From the NCBI RefSeq assembly GCF_029223285.1, contig NZ_JARHUJ010000001.1, positions 682,001 through 746,000 of the forward strand: a DNA stretch of 64,000 bases, written 5' to 3'. This DNA comes from Paraflavitalea sp. CAU 1676. Its GTDB lineage: Bacteria > Bacteroidota > Bacteroidia > Chitinophagales > Chitinophagaceae. A program made the position numbers and the translations under genes. Positions 52,523 to 61,500 of this stretch are shown here, piece by piece. The notes below the pieces were generated by a model. The model saw only the letters and a list, made by a program, of their open reading frames with translations. It had not been told where the DNA came from and searched no databases. Position 1 is the stretch's first letter; each line of letters opens with the position of its first letter.

Positions 52523-53398
52523 TTAATAGAGGTCGTCGAGCTTCATTTTCAGGTACTTCACCACACTGCGGTACGTGCTGAACAGCGAAATGCTGATACC
52601 CAACACCACCAGGAATGAAAACAACAGCAACAACTTGCCATTGTCGCGCAGATCGCGCAGGTAGGGGAGGAAATACTCGCTCAGCATCATCACCACATAA
52701 ATGATGGCAATGGCCACCACCGCCGAGATCGTCCCGTTGATGATCGCCCTCACCGTCATAGGGCGGGCAATGAATCCACGGGTAGCACCCACCATTTGCA
52801 TGGTCTTGATGATGAACCGGTTACTATACATGGCGAGACGGATTGTATTGTCAATCAGCACAATAGAGAAGATACAGAAGATGCCTGCCAGGATAGCGAA
52901 GGCGATCAGGCCCACGCGTACGGAGGAGCTCATTTTCTCTACCACGAACGCGGGATACTGAACACTTTCTACCAGCATATTCTGCTTTTCAAGGTCGGCC
53001 TTGATGAGGGAAACGCTGTCTTTGTGAACATAACCGCTCTTCAGGTTCAGGTCGAAGGAGGCGGGCAACGGATTCTCGTCCAGCAGCTCCTTGAAATCAT
53101 TCTCCCCGCTCTTCAGCCAGCGCTGTTTGGCGGTTTCTTTATCGATGTATTCGTACGATTTGGTATAAGGCTGGGATGCAATGTAGGTTTTCAGGGTCTC
53201 CACATCCTGTGGGGTAATATTCTTACGGAGAAATATCTGCACTTTCACATCTTCCTTCATCTCTTCCGTGTACTGACGGGCATTTAGCAGCAGCCATCCA
53301 AAGATGCCCACAAAAAAGAGCACGATGGTTACCCCCAAAATGGCCATAAAATAAGAAGGCTTGGAACGCTTCGCCGATCCTTTTCCGAATTGCGCCAT
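52523..53398 (-). CDS. ftsX: cell division protein FtsX
   Basis: This 291-aa protein has one N-terminal membrane helix (about 20-42), an extracytoplasmic domain (about 45-160; DVKVQIFLRKNITPQDVETL) and three C-terminal helices of the FtsX permease domain, with MYSNRFIIKTMQMVGATRGFI in between. FtsX with the ATPase FtsE controls peptidoglycan hydrolases at the division site. FtsE is not in this window, which is usual for Bacteroidetes. A candidate -7 box (TATTTTTG on the minus strand) lies at 53441-53448, 42 bp before the start, back to back with that of leuS. Confidence 0.95.
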   Translation of the reverse strand: MAQFGKGSAKRSKPSYFMAILGVTIVLFFVGIFGWLLLNARQYTEEMKEDVKVQIFLRKNITPQDVETLKTYIASQPYTKSYEYIDKETAKQRWLKSGENDFKELLDENPLPASFDLNLKSGYVHKDSVSLIKADLEKQNMLVESVQYPAFVVEKMSSSVRVGLIAFAILAGIFCIFSIVLIDNTIRLAMYSNRFIIKTMQMVGATRGFIARPMTVRAIINGTISAVVAIAIIYVVMMLSEYFLPYLRDLRDNGKLLLLFSFLVVLGISISLFSTYRSVVKYLKMKLDDLY

Positions 53399-53440
53399 GA
53401 AACAATAATTTTGATGGGTTAGTTAATAAACGGATAACGG

Positions 53441-53448
53441 CAAAAATA
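53441..53448 (-). promoter_or_regulatory. -7 element of the ftsX promoter
   Basis: CAAAAATA on the plus strand reads TATTTTTG on the minus strand and fits TAnnTTTG. The leader to the ATG at 53398 would be about 36 nt. No clear -33 TTG was found. Confidence 0.4.
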
Positions 53449-53480
53449 GCGGTTTTATCCCGTCTAAGCCGGATAATCCG

Positions 53481-53488
53481 TATTTTTG
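53481..53488 (+). promoter_or_regulatory. -7 element of the leuS promoter
   Basis: TATTTTTG fits TAnnTTTG and lies 160 bp before the leuS ATG, leaving a leader of about 155 nt. It is 32 bp from the oppositely oriented ftsX box, so the two promoters would compete for space. Confidence 0.4.
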
Positions 53489-53648
53489 ACGCCCTACTAA
53501 CGGTTGTGGTGCCGGAAAAATTTTTCGGGGTAACGCCTTTTAACGTTTCCTCAACGAATGATTCAAAGCGTAACCCCGGCGTACCAGCCCTGGTGCAAGG
53601 TGCAGGAACAAATACCAAGTAAAACAATCTGAATCGTAACGGATATAT

Positions 53649-56570
53649 ATGGAATACAAATTCGGCCATATTGAGAAGAAATGGCAACAGACCTGGAAAG
53701 AGAACAAAGCATACAAGGTGAGCAATGACAGCGACCGGCCAAAATATTATGTGCTGGATATGTTTCCTTATCCCAGCGGCGCCGGCCTCCACGTAGGTCA
53801 CCCCCTCGGTTATATTGCCAGCGATATCTTCGCCCGCTACAAAAGGCTCAAAGGATTCAACGTACTGCATCCGATGGGTTATGATGCATTCGGACTTCCG
53901 GCCGAACAATATGCCATCGATCATGGCATCCATCCCGCCATATCGACCGAGAACAACATCAAAAATTTCCGCACGCAGCTTGATAATATCGGCTTCTGTT
54001 ACGACTGGGACCGCGAGATCAACACCTCCGATCCCGGCTATTACAAATGGACGCAATGGATCTTCCTGCAATTGTTCCATAGCTATTACAACCGGAGCAC
54101 GAAAAAGGCCGAGTCGATCGACAGTCTCCTCAAAATATTCGAGAAAGAAGGGAACGCCAGCCATACCTGTCCCGGCGACTCGTCTATCCGCTTCACCCCC
54201 GAAATGTGGGTAGGCTTCGACGAGCACCAGCAGATGGACATCCTCATGCAGTACCGCCTCGCCTTTTGTGGCTATGGCGAAGTGAACTGGTGCGAAGCAC
54301 TGGGCACTGTACTGGCCAATGATGAAGTGGTCAATGGCGTAAGTGAGCGCGGTGGATTCCCCGTGGTTAAAAAGAAACTCCGTCAGTGGTACCTCCGCAT
54401 TACTGAATATGCTGACCGCCTCCTGGAAGGCCTCGAGCGCATCGAGTTCAGCGAAGCCATGAAGGAAATGCAGAGCAACTGGATCGGCAAAAGTTATGGC
54501 GCCGAGATCAGCTTCGCTTTTAAGCCACAGGGTGGTAAACTCACCTCCCCCGATGCGAAACTGACTGTTTACACCACGCGCCCCGATACCATCTTCGGGG
54601 TCGACTTCATGGTCATTGCACCCGAACACGATTGGATCGAAAATATCACCACACCTGCCCAGAAGCAGGCGGTGGAAGATTATATCGCATATGTAAAGAG
54701 CCGCAGCGAGCGCGAGCGCATGGCCGAGAAGAAGATCTCAGGCGTATTCACAGGCGCTTTTGTGCTCAACCCATTCGATGGCCGCGAAATACCCGTGTGG
54801 ATCTCCGAGTACGTACTCGCAGGGTATGGCACCGGCGCCATCATGGCGGTGCCTTGCGGCGACGAGCGCGACCATAAGTTTGCCAAACATTTCAATATCC
54901 CCATCACCAATATCATCGGCAGTCACTACAATGGTGAAGAAGCCAACCCGACCAAAGAGGCGATCCTGGAGAATTCAGGATTTCTCAACGGACTGGTGAT
55001 GCGCCCTGCTATGGAAGTAGCCATTGCCAAACTGGAAGAGATGGGCATCGGCACACGCAAGGTGAACTTCAAGTTGCGTGATGCTGCCTTCAGCCGCCAA
55101 CGCTATTGGGGCGAACCATTCCCCATTGCCTGGAAAGAAGGGATTGCTTATCCGCTGGCCGAAAGCGAATTGCCTGTATTGTTGCCGCACCTCGACGAGA
55201 TCAAGCCCGGCGTAGAAGGCGAGGGGCCACTCAGCAACCTGCCCGGGTGGATCAAATCATCGCCCATCGGAGGCGACCGCGAAAGCTCTACCATGCCCGG
55301 ATATGCCGGCAGCAGCTGGTACTTCCTGCGCTATATGGACCCACATAATGACAACACGTTCTGTGATCGCAAGGTGAGTGACTACTGGGGTCAGGTAGAT
55401 CTCTATATCGGTGGTACCGAACACGCCGTAGGCCACCTGCTCTACAGCCGTATGTGGACGAAAGCGCTTTACGACCTTGGCCTCATCGGCTTCGACGAGC
55501 CCTTCAAAAAGCTCGTGAACCAGGGCATGATTCAAGGAAGTAGCCGATTTGTATATCGAGTGAGTATTTCCAATCAAACTGGCACTTCTACTTATAACTA
55601 CCCAATTTTTGTTTCACAAAAATACTATGATCAGTATCTCGCACATGGATATTTAGCAAAAGAGACTTTGGATGATTTGTTAAATCGCAGGGAGGTAAAA
55701 GAGTGGAAAAAGCCTGTTCAGGACGAGTTCTCTGGAATACTTTCAATTGCCCCATTGCACGTGGACGTTAACATTGTTGACGGTGTTGAATTAAATCTGG
55801 ACTCGTTCAGAAAATGGCGTAGTGAATATGAAAATGCTGAGTTTATTTTAGAAGATGACAAGTATATCTGTGGGTCTGAAGTTGAGAAAATGAGTAAGAG
55901 TAAATTCAACACTATTAATCCTGATATCCTGGTCGAAAAATTTGGAGCCGACACATTCCGCATGTACGAAATGTTCCTGGGCCCCGTGGAAATGAGCAAA
56001 CCCTGGGATACGAAAGGCATCGAAGGGGTACACCGCTTCCTCAAAAAACTCTGGCGCCTGTTCTTCGACGAAGTAAAAGGACAAGTCTGGAACACTGAAA
56101 AGCCCACCGATGCGGAATACAAAGTTCTTCACAAGACGATCAAGAAGATCGAAGAAGACACCGAAAGGTTCTCTTTCAACACAGCGGTAAGCTCTTTCAT
56201 GATCTGCATCAACGAGCTCACCGACCTCAAGTGTCATAAGAAAGATATCCTGGAGTCGCTGATCATCCTGCTCACGCCGTATGCTCCGCACATCAGCGAA
56301 GAGCTCTGGCACCTGTTGGGTAATACCACTTCTGTGCTGGATGCAGGCTATCCGAAGTTCGAGCCGAAATACCTGGTAGAAAGCAATAAAGAGTACCCGA
56401 TCTCCGTAAATGGCAAATTGCGTACAACCATCAACATTGCCCTCGACGCCCCACAGGAAGATGTCGAGAAGATCGTGCTCTCCAACGACGTGATCCAAAA
56501 GTGGATGGAAGGAAAGCCCCACAAGAGAGTCATTTATGTGAAAGGGAAGATGGTCAACGTGGTGGTATAA
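53649..56570 (+). CDS. leuS: leucyl-tRNA synthetase LeuS, with a foreign internal segment
   Basis: This 973-aa class I synthetase charges tRNA-Leu. It has the HIGH-type motif HVGH (in GLHVGHPLGY), the CP1 editing domain (about 220-430; with TTRPDTIFGVDFM), the KMSKS motif (EKMSKSKFN, about 744-752) and a C-terminal anticodon part. Residues about 628-762 (55530-55935) are encoded by DNA of about 36% GC against about 57% outside, with A/T-ending codons (TTA, AAT, GAT, TTT) that the rest avoids. That part also seems about 40-50 residues longer between QGMIQGSSRF and HVDVN than usual. The frame is intact and motifs are complete, so the protein is probably functional. Confidence 0.95.
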   Translation: MEYKFGHIEKKWQQTWKENKAYKVSNDSDRPKYYVLDMFPYPSGAGLHVGHPLGYIASDIFARYKRLKGFNVLHPMGYDAFGLPAEQYAIDHGIHPAISTENNIKNFRTQLDNIGFCYDWDREINTSDPGYYKWTQWIFLQLFHSYYNRSTKKAESIDSLLKIFEKEGNASHTCPGDSSIRFTPEMWVGFDEHQQMDILMQYRLAFCGYGEVNWCEALGTVLANDEVVNGVSERGGFPVVKKKLRQWYLRITEYADRLLEGLERIEFSEAMKEMQSNWIGKSYGAEISFAFKPQGGKLTSPDAKLTVYTTRPDTIFGVDFMVIAPEHDWIENITTPAQKQAVEDYIAYVKSRSERERMAEKKISGVFTGAFVLNPFDGREIPVWISEYVLAGYGTGAIMAVPCGDERDHKFAKHFNIPITNIIGSHYNGEEANPTKEAILENSGFLNGLVMRPAMEVAIAKLEEMGIGTRKVNFKLRDAAFSRQRYWGEPFPIAWKEGIAYPLAESELPVLLPHLDEIKPGVEGEGPLSNLPGWIKSSPIGGDRESSTMPGYAGSSWYFLRYMDPHNDNTFCDRKVSDYWGQVDLYIGGTEHAVGHLLYSRMWTKALYDLGLIGFDEPFKKLVNQGMIQGSSRFVYRVSISNQTGTSTYNYPIFVSQKYYDQYLAHGYLAKETLDDLLNRREVKEWKKPVQDEFSGILSIAPLHVDVNIVDGVELNLDSFRKWRSEYENAEFILEDDKYICGSEVEKMSKSKFNTINPDILVEKFGADTFRMYEMFLGPVEMSKPWDTKGIEGVHRFLKKLWRLFFDEVKGQVWNTEKPTDAEYKVLHKTIKKIEEDTERFSFNTAVSSFMICINELTDLKCHKKDILESLIILLTPYAPHISEELWHLLGNTTSVLDAGYPKFEPKYLVESNKEYPISVNGKLRTTINIALDAPQEDVEKIVLSNDVIQKWMEGKPHKRVIYVKGKMVNVVV
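55530..55935. other. low-GC segment inside leuS (recombination or transfer tract)
   Basis: I counted GC by 60-base lines: 55561-55920 gives 130 of 360 (36%); the line 55441-55500 gives 57% and 55981-56040 gives 58%. The change is abrupt on both sides, near 55530 and 55935, and the reading frame is kept. This looks like homologous replacement by DNA from a low-GC relative. Confidence 0.75.
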
Positions 56571-56620
56571 GACAGGCTAAGCGCATTGCGCATACTACTG
56601 AAGAAAGTCCTTTACATACA

Positions 56621-56655
56621 AAAAGCCAGCCGCATCAACGGCTGGCTTTTGTTTT
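56621..56655. terminator. bidirectional terminator between leuS and the convergent gene
   Basis: AAAAGCCAGCCG (56621-56632), a 6-nt loop and CGGCTGGCTTTT (56639-56650) form a perfect 12-bp stem with A- and T-tracts on both edges, between two convergent genes. Confidence 0.9.
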
Positions 56656-56698
56656 CCATTTCAATAATAATAGGAGCACAGACCGATGGCTCCCTACC

Positions 56699-57766
56699 CT
56701 AAGGTTCCGTATCCTGTTTAATTAAACGTATTAAAGCGCTGCTGTTCTCGTCGGCATGTAACCGGGCCTCATACCGCTTCTTCCCTACGATCGCTACCAT
56801 GAAAGAAGTATTGGGCGGAATAGATCCCAGGTTCTCCGCCACCATCACCAGTTCATTGTCATTCTCCAGGTCGTCGGCATTGAGGTAAATGGTATAGGCC
56901 TGATCCGTTAACCTGATATGCTTAAAGATGAGTTTCTTATTTAGGAACAAAGCGATCGAATCACCATCAACCTGAGCATTGTCGTAAAAGCGGAGCTCGA
57001 TCTTCTTACCCGCAGTAATCGGGATCACCGTTTGCAACTTATTCGTCCTTACTGTGAATTTATCCTCCGGCGTAACAGGCTTGCCAACCGGCGTTTTAAC
57101 CACGACAGGAGGAGCCGCTGTTGCAGGCGGTGGTACTACCACCGGACCAGGCTCAGTGACCGGAGCTTGTACATTTGGCGCCTCCAGTGGCCTGGGGGCA
57201 ACGGACCTTACCGGTGTAGCTGCCAGTTCCATTTCAACAGGCGGTGGAGCAAACGACAGTCGCGCCACACTATCAATAATAGTTGGGTGATTGGCGCCTA
57301 CGGTGTAATTCTCTATCACATAATCCCATTCATCTGTAAATGTTGGGGTGTTGATCTTCTCCAGCGCAACCGGCCCGGTAGGCACTTCTTTATGGTCGCG
57401 CTCTGTACTGCTGCCATCCAGCAACATTTTCTCTTCACCTGGACAATTAAAGTCGGCCACGGTCAGCATAGGCCCGGCTCCTTTGCCCGAGATCCGGTCT
57501 TCCAGCAATTGCTCATCCCACCACACCACATCATTGGTTTGGCCATCGAAGTAGCCGCGTACGGCATACCGGCGGTAATGATTTTGGGAAGTGTAATAAT
57601 AAACGGTGCCCAGTAAACTGTCGCCCTTCTTCACCAGCTTCAGTTCGGTACGCATTCCACCCGTCTTGCCCTTCCAGGCGCCGGTAATGGTTTGTGACAG
57701 AGCTGTTTGATGCAGCAGCAAAAAGCAGGCAATCAGGCAGCAGCATGAAATGGTAATAGTTTTCAA
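56699..57766 (-). CDS. secreted protein of unknown function with Pro-rich linker, 355 aa
   Basis: The protein begins with a signal sequence (first 24 residues, ending QTALSQ). The N-terminal domain (about 25-110) has TITGAWKGKTGGMRTELKL and looks like a small beta-barrel. A Pro/Val/Ala-rich linker follows (about 175-240; PGPVVVPPPATAAPPVVV). The C-terminal domain (about 245-350) reads ELRFYDNAQVDGDSIALFL and ends DENSSALIRLIKQ; I believe this type recurs in Chitinophagaceae proteins, but it has no name I know. A related strand occurs in the secreted protein at 38294-38767. Function is open. Confidence 0.75.
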   Translation of the reverse strand: MKTITISCCCLIACFLLLHQTALSQTITGAWKGKTGGMRTELKLVKKGDSLLGTVYYYTSQNHYRRYAVRGYFDGQTNDVVWWDEQLLEDRISGKGAGPMLTVADFNCPGEEKMLLDGSSTERDHKEVPTGPVALEKINTPTFTDEWDYVIENYTVGANHPTIIDSVARLSFAPPPVEMELAATPVRSVAPRPLEAPNVQAPVTEPGPVVVPPPATAAPPVVVKTPVGKPVTPEDKFTVRTNKLQTVIPITAGKKIELRFYDNAQVDGDSIALFLNKKLIFKHIRLTDQAYTIYLNADDLENDNELVMVAENLGSIPPNTSFMVAIVGKKRYEARLHADENSSALIRLIKQDTEP

Positions 57767-57819
57767 TTGGTTATCGTTGGATGATAGATTAAAACGCCCG
57801 CTATCACATTAATATTTTA

Positions 57820-57838
57820 CGTTAAGTTTCTTTTAACG
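57820..57838. repeat. small inverted repeat in a divergent promoter
   Basis: CGTTAA (57820-57825) and TTAACG (57833-57838) frame a 7-bp spacer between the divergent starts at 57766 and 57893. It is short and could be chance. Confidence 0.3.
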
Positions 57839-57892
57839 ATTCACTGCTCCACACCAACAACGGCGTATCGATATTTTGCGGAAATTAGTACT

Positions 57893-58366
57893 ATGGCACA
57901 CCCAACAATAGCGTTGATAGAAGGATTGCGCAAGGCTGCCGGCCAACTGCGTAGTGGAGCATATTATGCCTGGGGAAATCATGGCGCTTGTAATTGTGGT
58001 CACCTGTTGCAAGCCACCACGCGGCTTAGCCCGGACGAGATCAGGAGCTATGCACACACGGGCATCGGCGAATGGACCGAGATCGCACAGGAAGCCTGTC
58101 CCGTTACCGGCGCCCCCATAACATTGCTACTTTCAAAGCTCGAAACAATCGGGCTCACCCCAACGGATATCCATAACATTGAGTATCTTGAGGATAGGGA
58201 AGTATTGAAGCATTTACCCGGAGGTTTCCGGTGGCTCAAGAGAAATGTGCGGGAAGATGTGGTTGTCTATTTTGAGACCATGGCCGCTCTGCTCGAAGAC
58301 AAACTCGGAGCAAGTCTGCAGATACATCTGGAGCAGCTGATGTCTCCAATGCCCGAATTAGCATAA
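57893..58366 (+). CDS. unknown protein, 157 aa (CNCGH motif)
   Basis: I do not recognise the family by name. The protein has no signal peptide. It contains WGNHGACNCGHLLQ (about 27-40), whose two Cys and two His might bind a metal, and another Cys in QEACPVTGAPI. The C-terminal half is helical with DREVLKHLPGGFRWLKRN. It reads like a cytoplasmic protein conserved in Bacteroidetes. It diverges from the 355-aa secreted protein and is followed by a 226-bp region with three hairpins before the convergent tricorn gene. Confidence 0.7.
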   Translation: MAHPTIALIEGLRKAAGQLRSGAYYAWGNHGACNCGHLLQATTRLSPDEIRSYAHTGIGEWTEIAQEACPVTGAPITLLLSKLETIGLTPTDIHNIEYLEDREVLKHLPGGFRWLKRNVREDVVVYFETMAALLEDKLGASLQIHLEQLMSPMPELA

Positions 58367-58391
58367 CTAAGTTACACGCTCACTTGCGTAT

Positions 58392-58470
58392 GGATTGTTT
58401 TGAATCATGAAGTCGATGCTTCATCAAAACCATCCGTGTATCTCATTCGCCGCCCCATCATCCGCGGCGA
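58392..58470. repeat. two hairpins after the CNCGH gene
   Basis: The first spans 58392-58435: GGATTGTTTTGA pairs with TCAAAACCATCC with one mismatch, and an inner stem ATGAAG/CTTCAT (58407-58412, 58419-58424) caps it. The second is TCGCCGC (58447-58453) with GCGGCGA (58464-58470). Neither is followed by a T-run. Confidence 0.55.
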
Positions 58471-58533
58471 CGAAATAAGCAAAAGGCCCGAAGAAATATT
58501 GCAGTAAAAGAGATCGCGCGTATAGAACAAAAA

Positions 58534-58564
58534 AACGGTGAGTGACTGATTGTCGCTCACCGTT
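58534..58564 (-). terminator. terminator after the tricorn protease gene
   Basis: AACGGTGAGTGAC (58534-58546), loop TGATT and GTCGCTCACCGTT (58552-58564) form a 13-bp stem with one wobble pair. Read on the minus strand it is followed by a T-run, so it ends the gene that stops at 58593. Confidence 0.85.
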
Positions 58565-58592
58565 GCTGTTTATGATTGTTTTAAACTTCTGT

Positions 58593-61500
58593 CTAGAAGC
58601 CTTTCTTAGGCGCTTTTTTGATCTCTTCCAGCATCTCTTTCACCGCTCTTTCCAACTGCTGGTCGTATCCCTTCAGGATCGATTTGTAATCATTGGCCAC
58701 GCGGATATCCGGCTCCAGCTGCATATTCTCTGTGGTGCGTTTTTCCTTACCGATGGTGCCGATCATGGGAATACCAAACACCAGGGTTGGGTCGATCTGG
58801 GTTTCCCACCAAACCGCTGTACCGGTGCCGGGAACCGGCATGCCAATCAGTTTGCCGATGCCCAGGCTCTTATACGACCAGGGAAACAAGAAGGCATCCG
58901 AGTAATTGCTTTCACTCATCAAAACACAGGAAGGATTGGTCCACTTGTTCAGCGGCTCACCCGATGTAGGCGTAACGCCCTGTGGTGAAAACTCCATGTA
59001 CTTCTTCGCGCCGAGGAAGGTCACGAGGTCATCATGCAGCCAGCCACCACCGTTAAAGCGGGTATCGACGATCAATGCCTCTTTGTTGATATTCTTGCCG
59101 CGTACTTCTTCAAACACGGTCCGGAAGCTGCCGTCATTCATGCCCTGTACATGCACATAACCAACCTTACCACCCGAAAGCTCTTCCACTTTCTTGCGCA
59201 TCATCTTCACCCAGCGGTTGTAGAGCAGGCCCTGCTCTTCGCCTTGCGAAATGGGTTTCAGGGTCTCTTCCCAGCGTTCTTTGGTGGCAGGATTATACAG
59301 GCTCAGCAATACATTTTTGGTGGCCTTGCGGTTCAGCAGCTTGTTCCAGTCTACTGTAGCGGTAATAGACTCTCCATCGATCTTCTCGATCACTGTACCA
59401 TTGGCTACCTTGGTTTTGGCATTGAGGAAAGGACCGCCTTCGATCACTTCCATGACCTTAACACCAGGCCCTTCAAAGGTTTCGTCGTACAGCAATCCAA
59501 GGCTCGCTGTTGCGTCGGTATTCACTTGTGGAGCAGCATAGCGGCCACCTGTATGAGAAGCGTTCAACTCACCCAGCAGTTCACTGAGCAATTCCTGGTA
59601 GTCGTAATTGTTGTTGATATATGGCAGGAATTTGGCGTACGTGGTTTTGTACAGGTTCCAGTCTACTCCTTGCAGTTTGGGGTCATAGAACTTCTTCACC
59701 ACCTGGCGCCAGGCATGCTCATAGATATACTCTCTCTCGGCGGCAGCATTCAGGTTCATTTCGCCGTTCACGATCACAGGCGATACGCGGCCCGCTTCTG
59801 CATCTACCTTCATGATGCGCCCATCGCTTACCACAAACAGGTTCTTGCCATCTTTGGTGATGTCCATGCCGGCGGGGCCACCATCCAGTTTGCTCAGGAT
59901 CTTCGTTTCGCGGGTGCGGGTATTCGTCATCCACAGGTCGTAGCCTTTCTCCACGCGGGCCAGGAAATAGAGTTTCTCCCCGTCGGCGGAAAGGATATAA
60001 TCGGAGATATTGCCCGAATTGATCGTCAGCCTTTCTTTGCGGCCATCGAGGTTCTCAAAGAGGGGCTGCCAGTCTTTTTCTTTTTTGGCAATAGCCGCCT
60101 GCAGGGCAGAGTCCTTCTTTTCTTTCTTATCGTTCTCTTCTTTCTCCTTCAGCAGGGCGTAGTCGTCTTTGCTGAGTTTGAAGCGGTCGTACAGTTCCTG
60201 GTCGAAGAACATAGCATAGATATCAACCTCCCGGGCGCCTTGGAAGGCCAATGGTCTCTTACCATCGCGGTCGGTTAGCCACAACAATGCCTTGCCATTG
60301 AAAGCCCACTTGGCGCCGGCATCGCCGAAACCGCTTTGGGTTACATTCATTCTTTCGCCGGTACCGTCGGCTTTCATCAGCGCGATCTCTGCAATGCCCC
60401 AGGCGCCTTCGTTCGAGTTGAGCGCGATCCATTTGCCATCGGGGCTCCAGCGGAAACTCTGGTCGCCATCGGCATAGGAGAAGTTAACGCCCTTGGGCAA
60501 AATGACGCGGCTCTTCTTGGCGGCAATATTGAAAACCTTGATGCTATTTCTTTCTTCGAGGTAAGCGATCTCTTTGCCATCGGGAGAAACCACCGGTTGA
60601 AACTCTTCGGCCGCTGTTGCGATCAACGGCTCTTCTTTGAGTACAGTAGAGGCGTAGAAATAGGGCTCCTCTTTTCGCTCGATGGTTGTGCGATAAATAT
60701 CCCAGCTGTTGCCACGTTCTGCTGCATAGATCAGCGAACGGCCATCGGGGCTAAACTGCAGCGTACGTTCCTGCTGCGGCGTATTGGTGATGCGCTTGGT
60801 AATACCGCCTTCTACCGACGTAACGAATACCTCACCACGCACAATAAATGCGAGTTCCTTGCCATTGGGCGAAAGGACAGTTTGGGTAACGCCGGTATTG
60901 ATCGGCAATATCTTTTCGGTATTGGTACGTCCATCGGTATTGATGCGGATAGAAACCTTTTTGGGTTGGTCGCCTTCTTTGAGGGTATAGATCTCACCAT
61001 CGTAAGTAAAGCAAAGCGTATTGTCGCCCGAGCGGGAGAGGTGCCGTACCGGGTGCTCTTTGAACTTTGTCAATTGTTGTTCGGCGATCTTTGTCTTTAC
61101 AGGCGCCTTGTAAATATTCTGGCTGCCACCATCTTTCTCGCTCAGGTAATAGAAATACTGGTCATCGGCCGAGAACAGGGGTTCACGGTCCTCTCCGCCA
61201 AAACCCGATACCTGCTGGTATTCATCCTTCTTTACGTCGTAGATCCAGATATCACGTGTTACCGAGGAAGTGTGGTGTTTGCGCAAAGCGTCTTCATAAC
61301 CTTTGCGGTCCTGGAAGATCAGTTGGTCGCCCTTGCTGCTGAAGCGGGCATATTCCGAGCCGGCAGAAAGATACATTACCGAACGGCCGCTGGTAACCGG
61401 TACTTCATACAGCTTCTGGAAAAGGGCTCGCTGCGGAAAGCGGGCGCTGGTGTAGATGTCATTTCGATTAGTACCGAAGATCACTTTTTGGCCATCGGGT

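Noticed and set aside
53223-54629. 468-codon open frame on the minus strand over ftsX and leuS
   Set aside because: It is antisense to the well-supported leuS and ftsX genes and its protein has no recognisable domain; long antisense frames are common in this codon usage.
55530-55935. Intein or group II/I intron in leuS
   Set aside because: The segment keeps synthetase-like sequence (HVDVN, ICGSEVEKMSKSK) and has no splicing block or homing nuclease motif; recombination explains it better.
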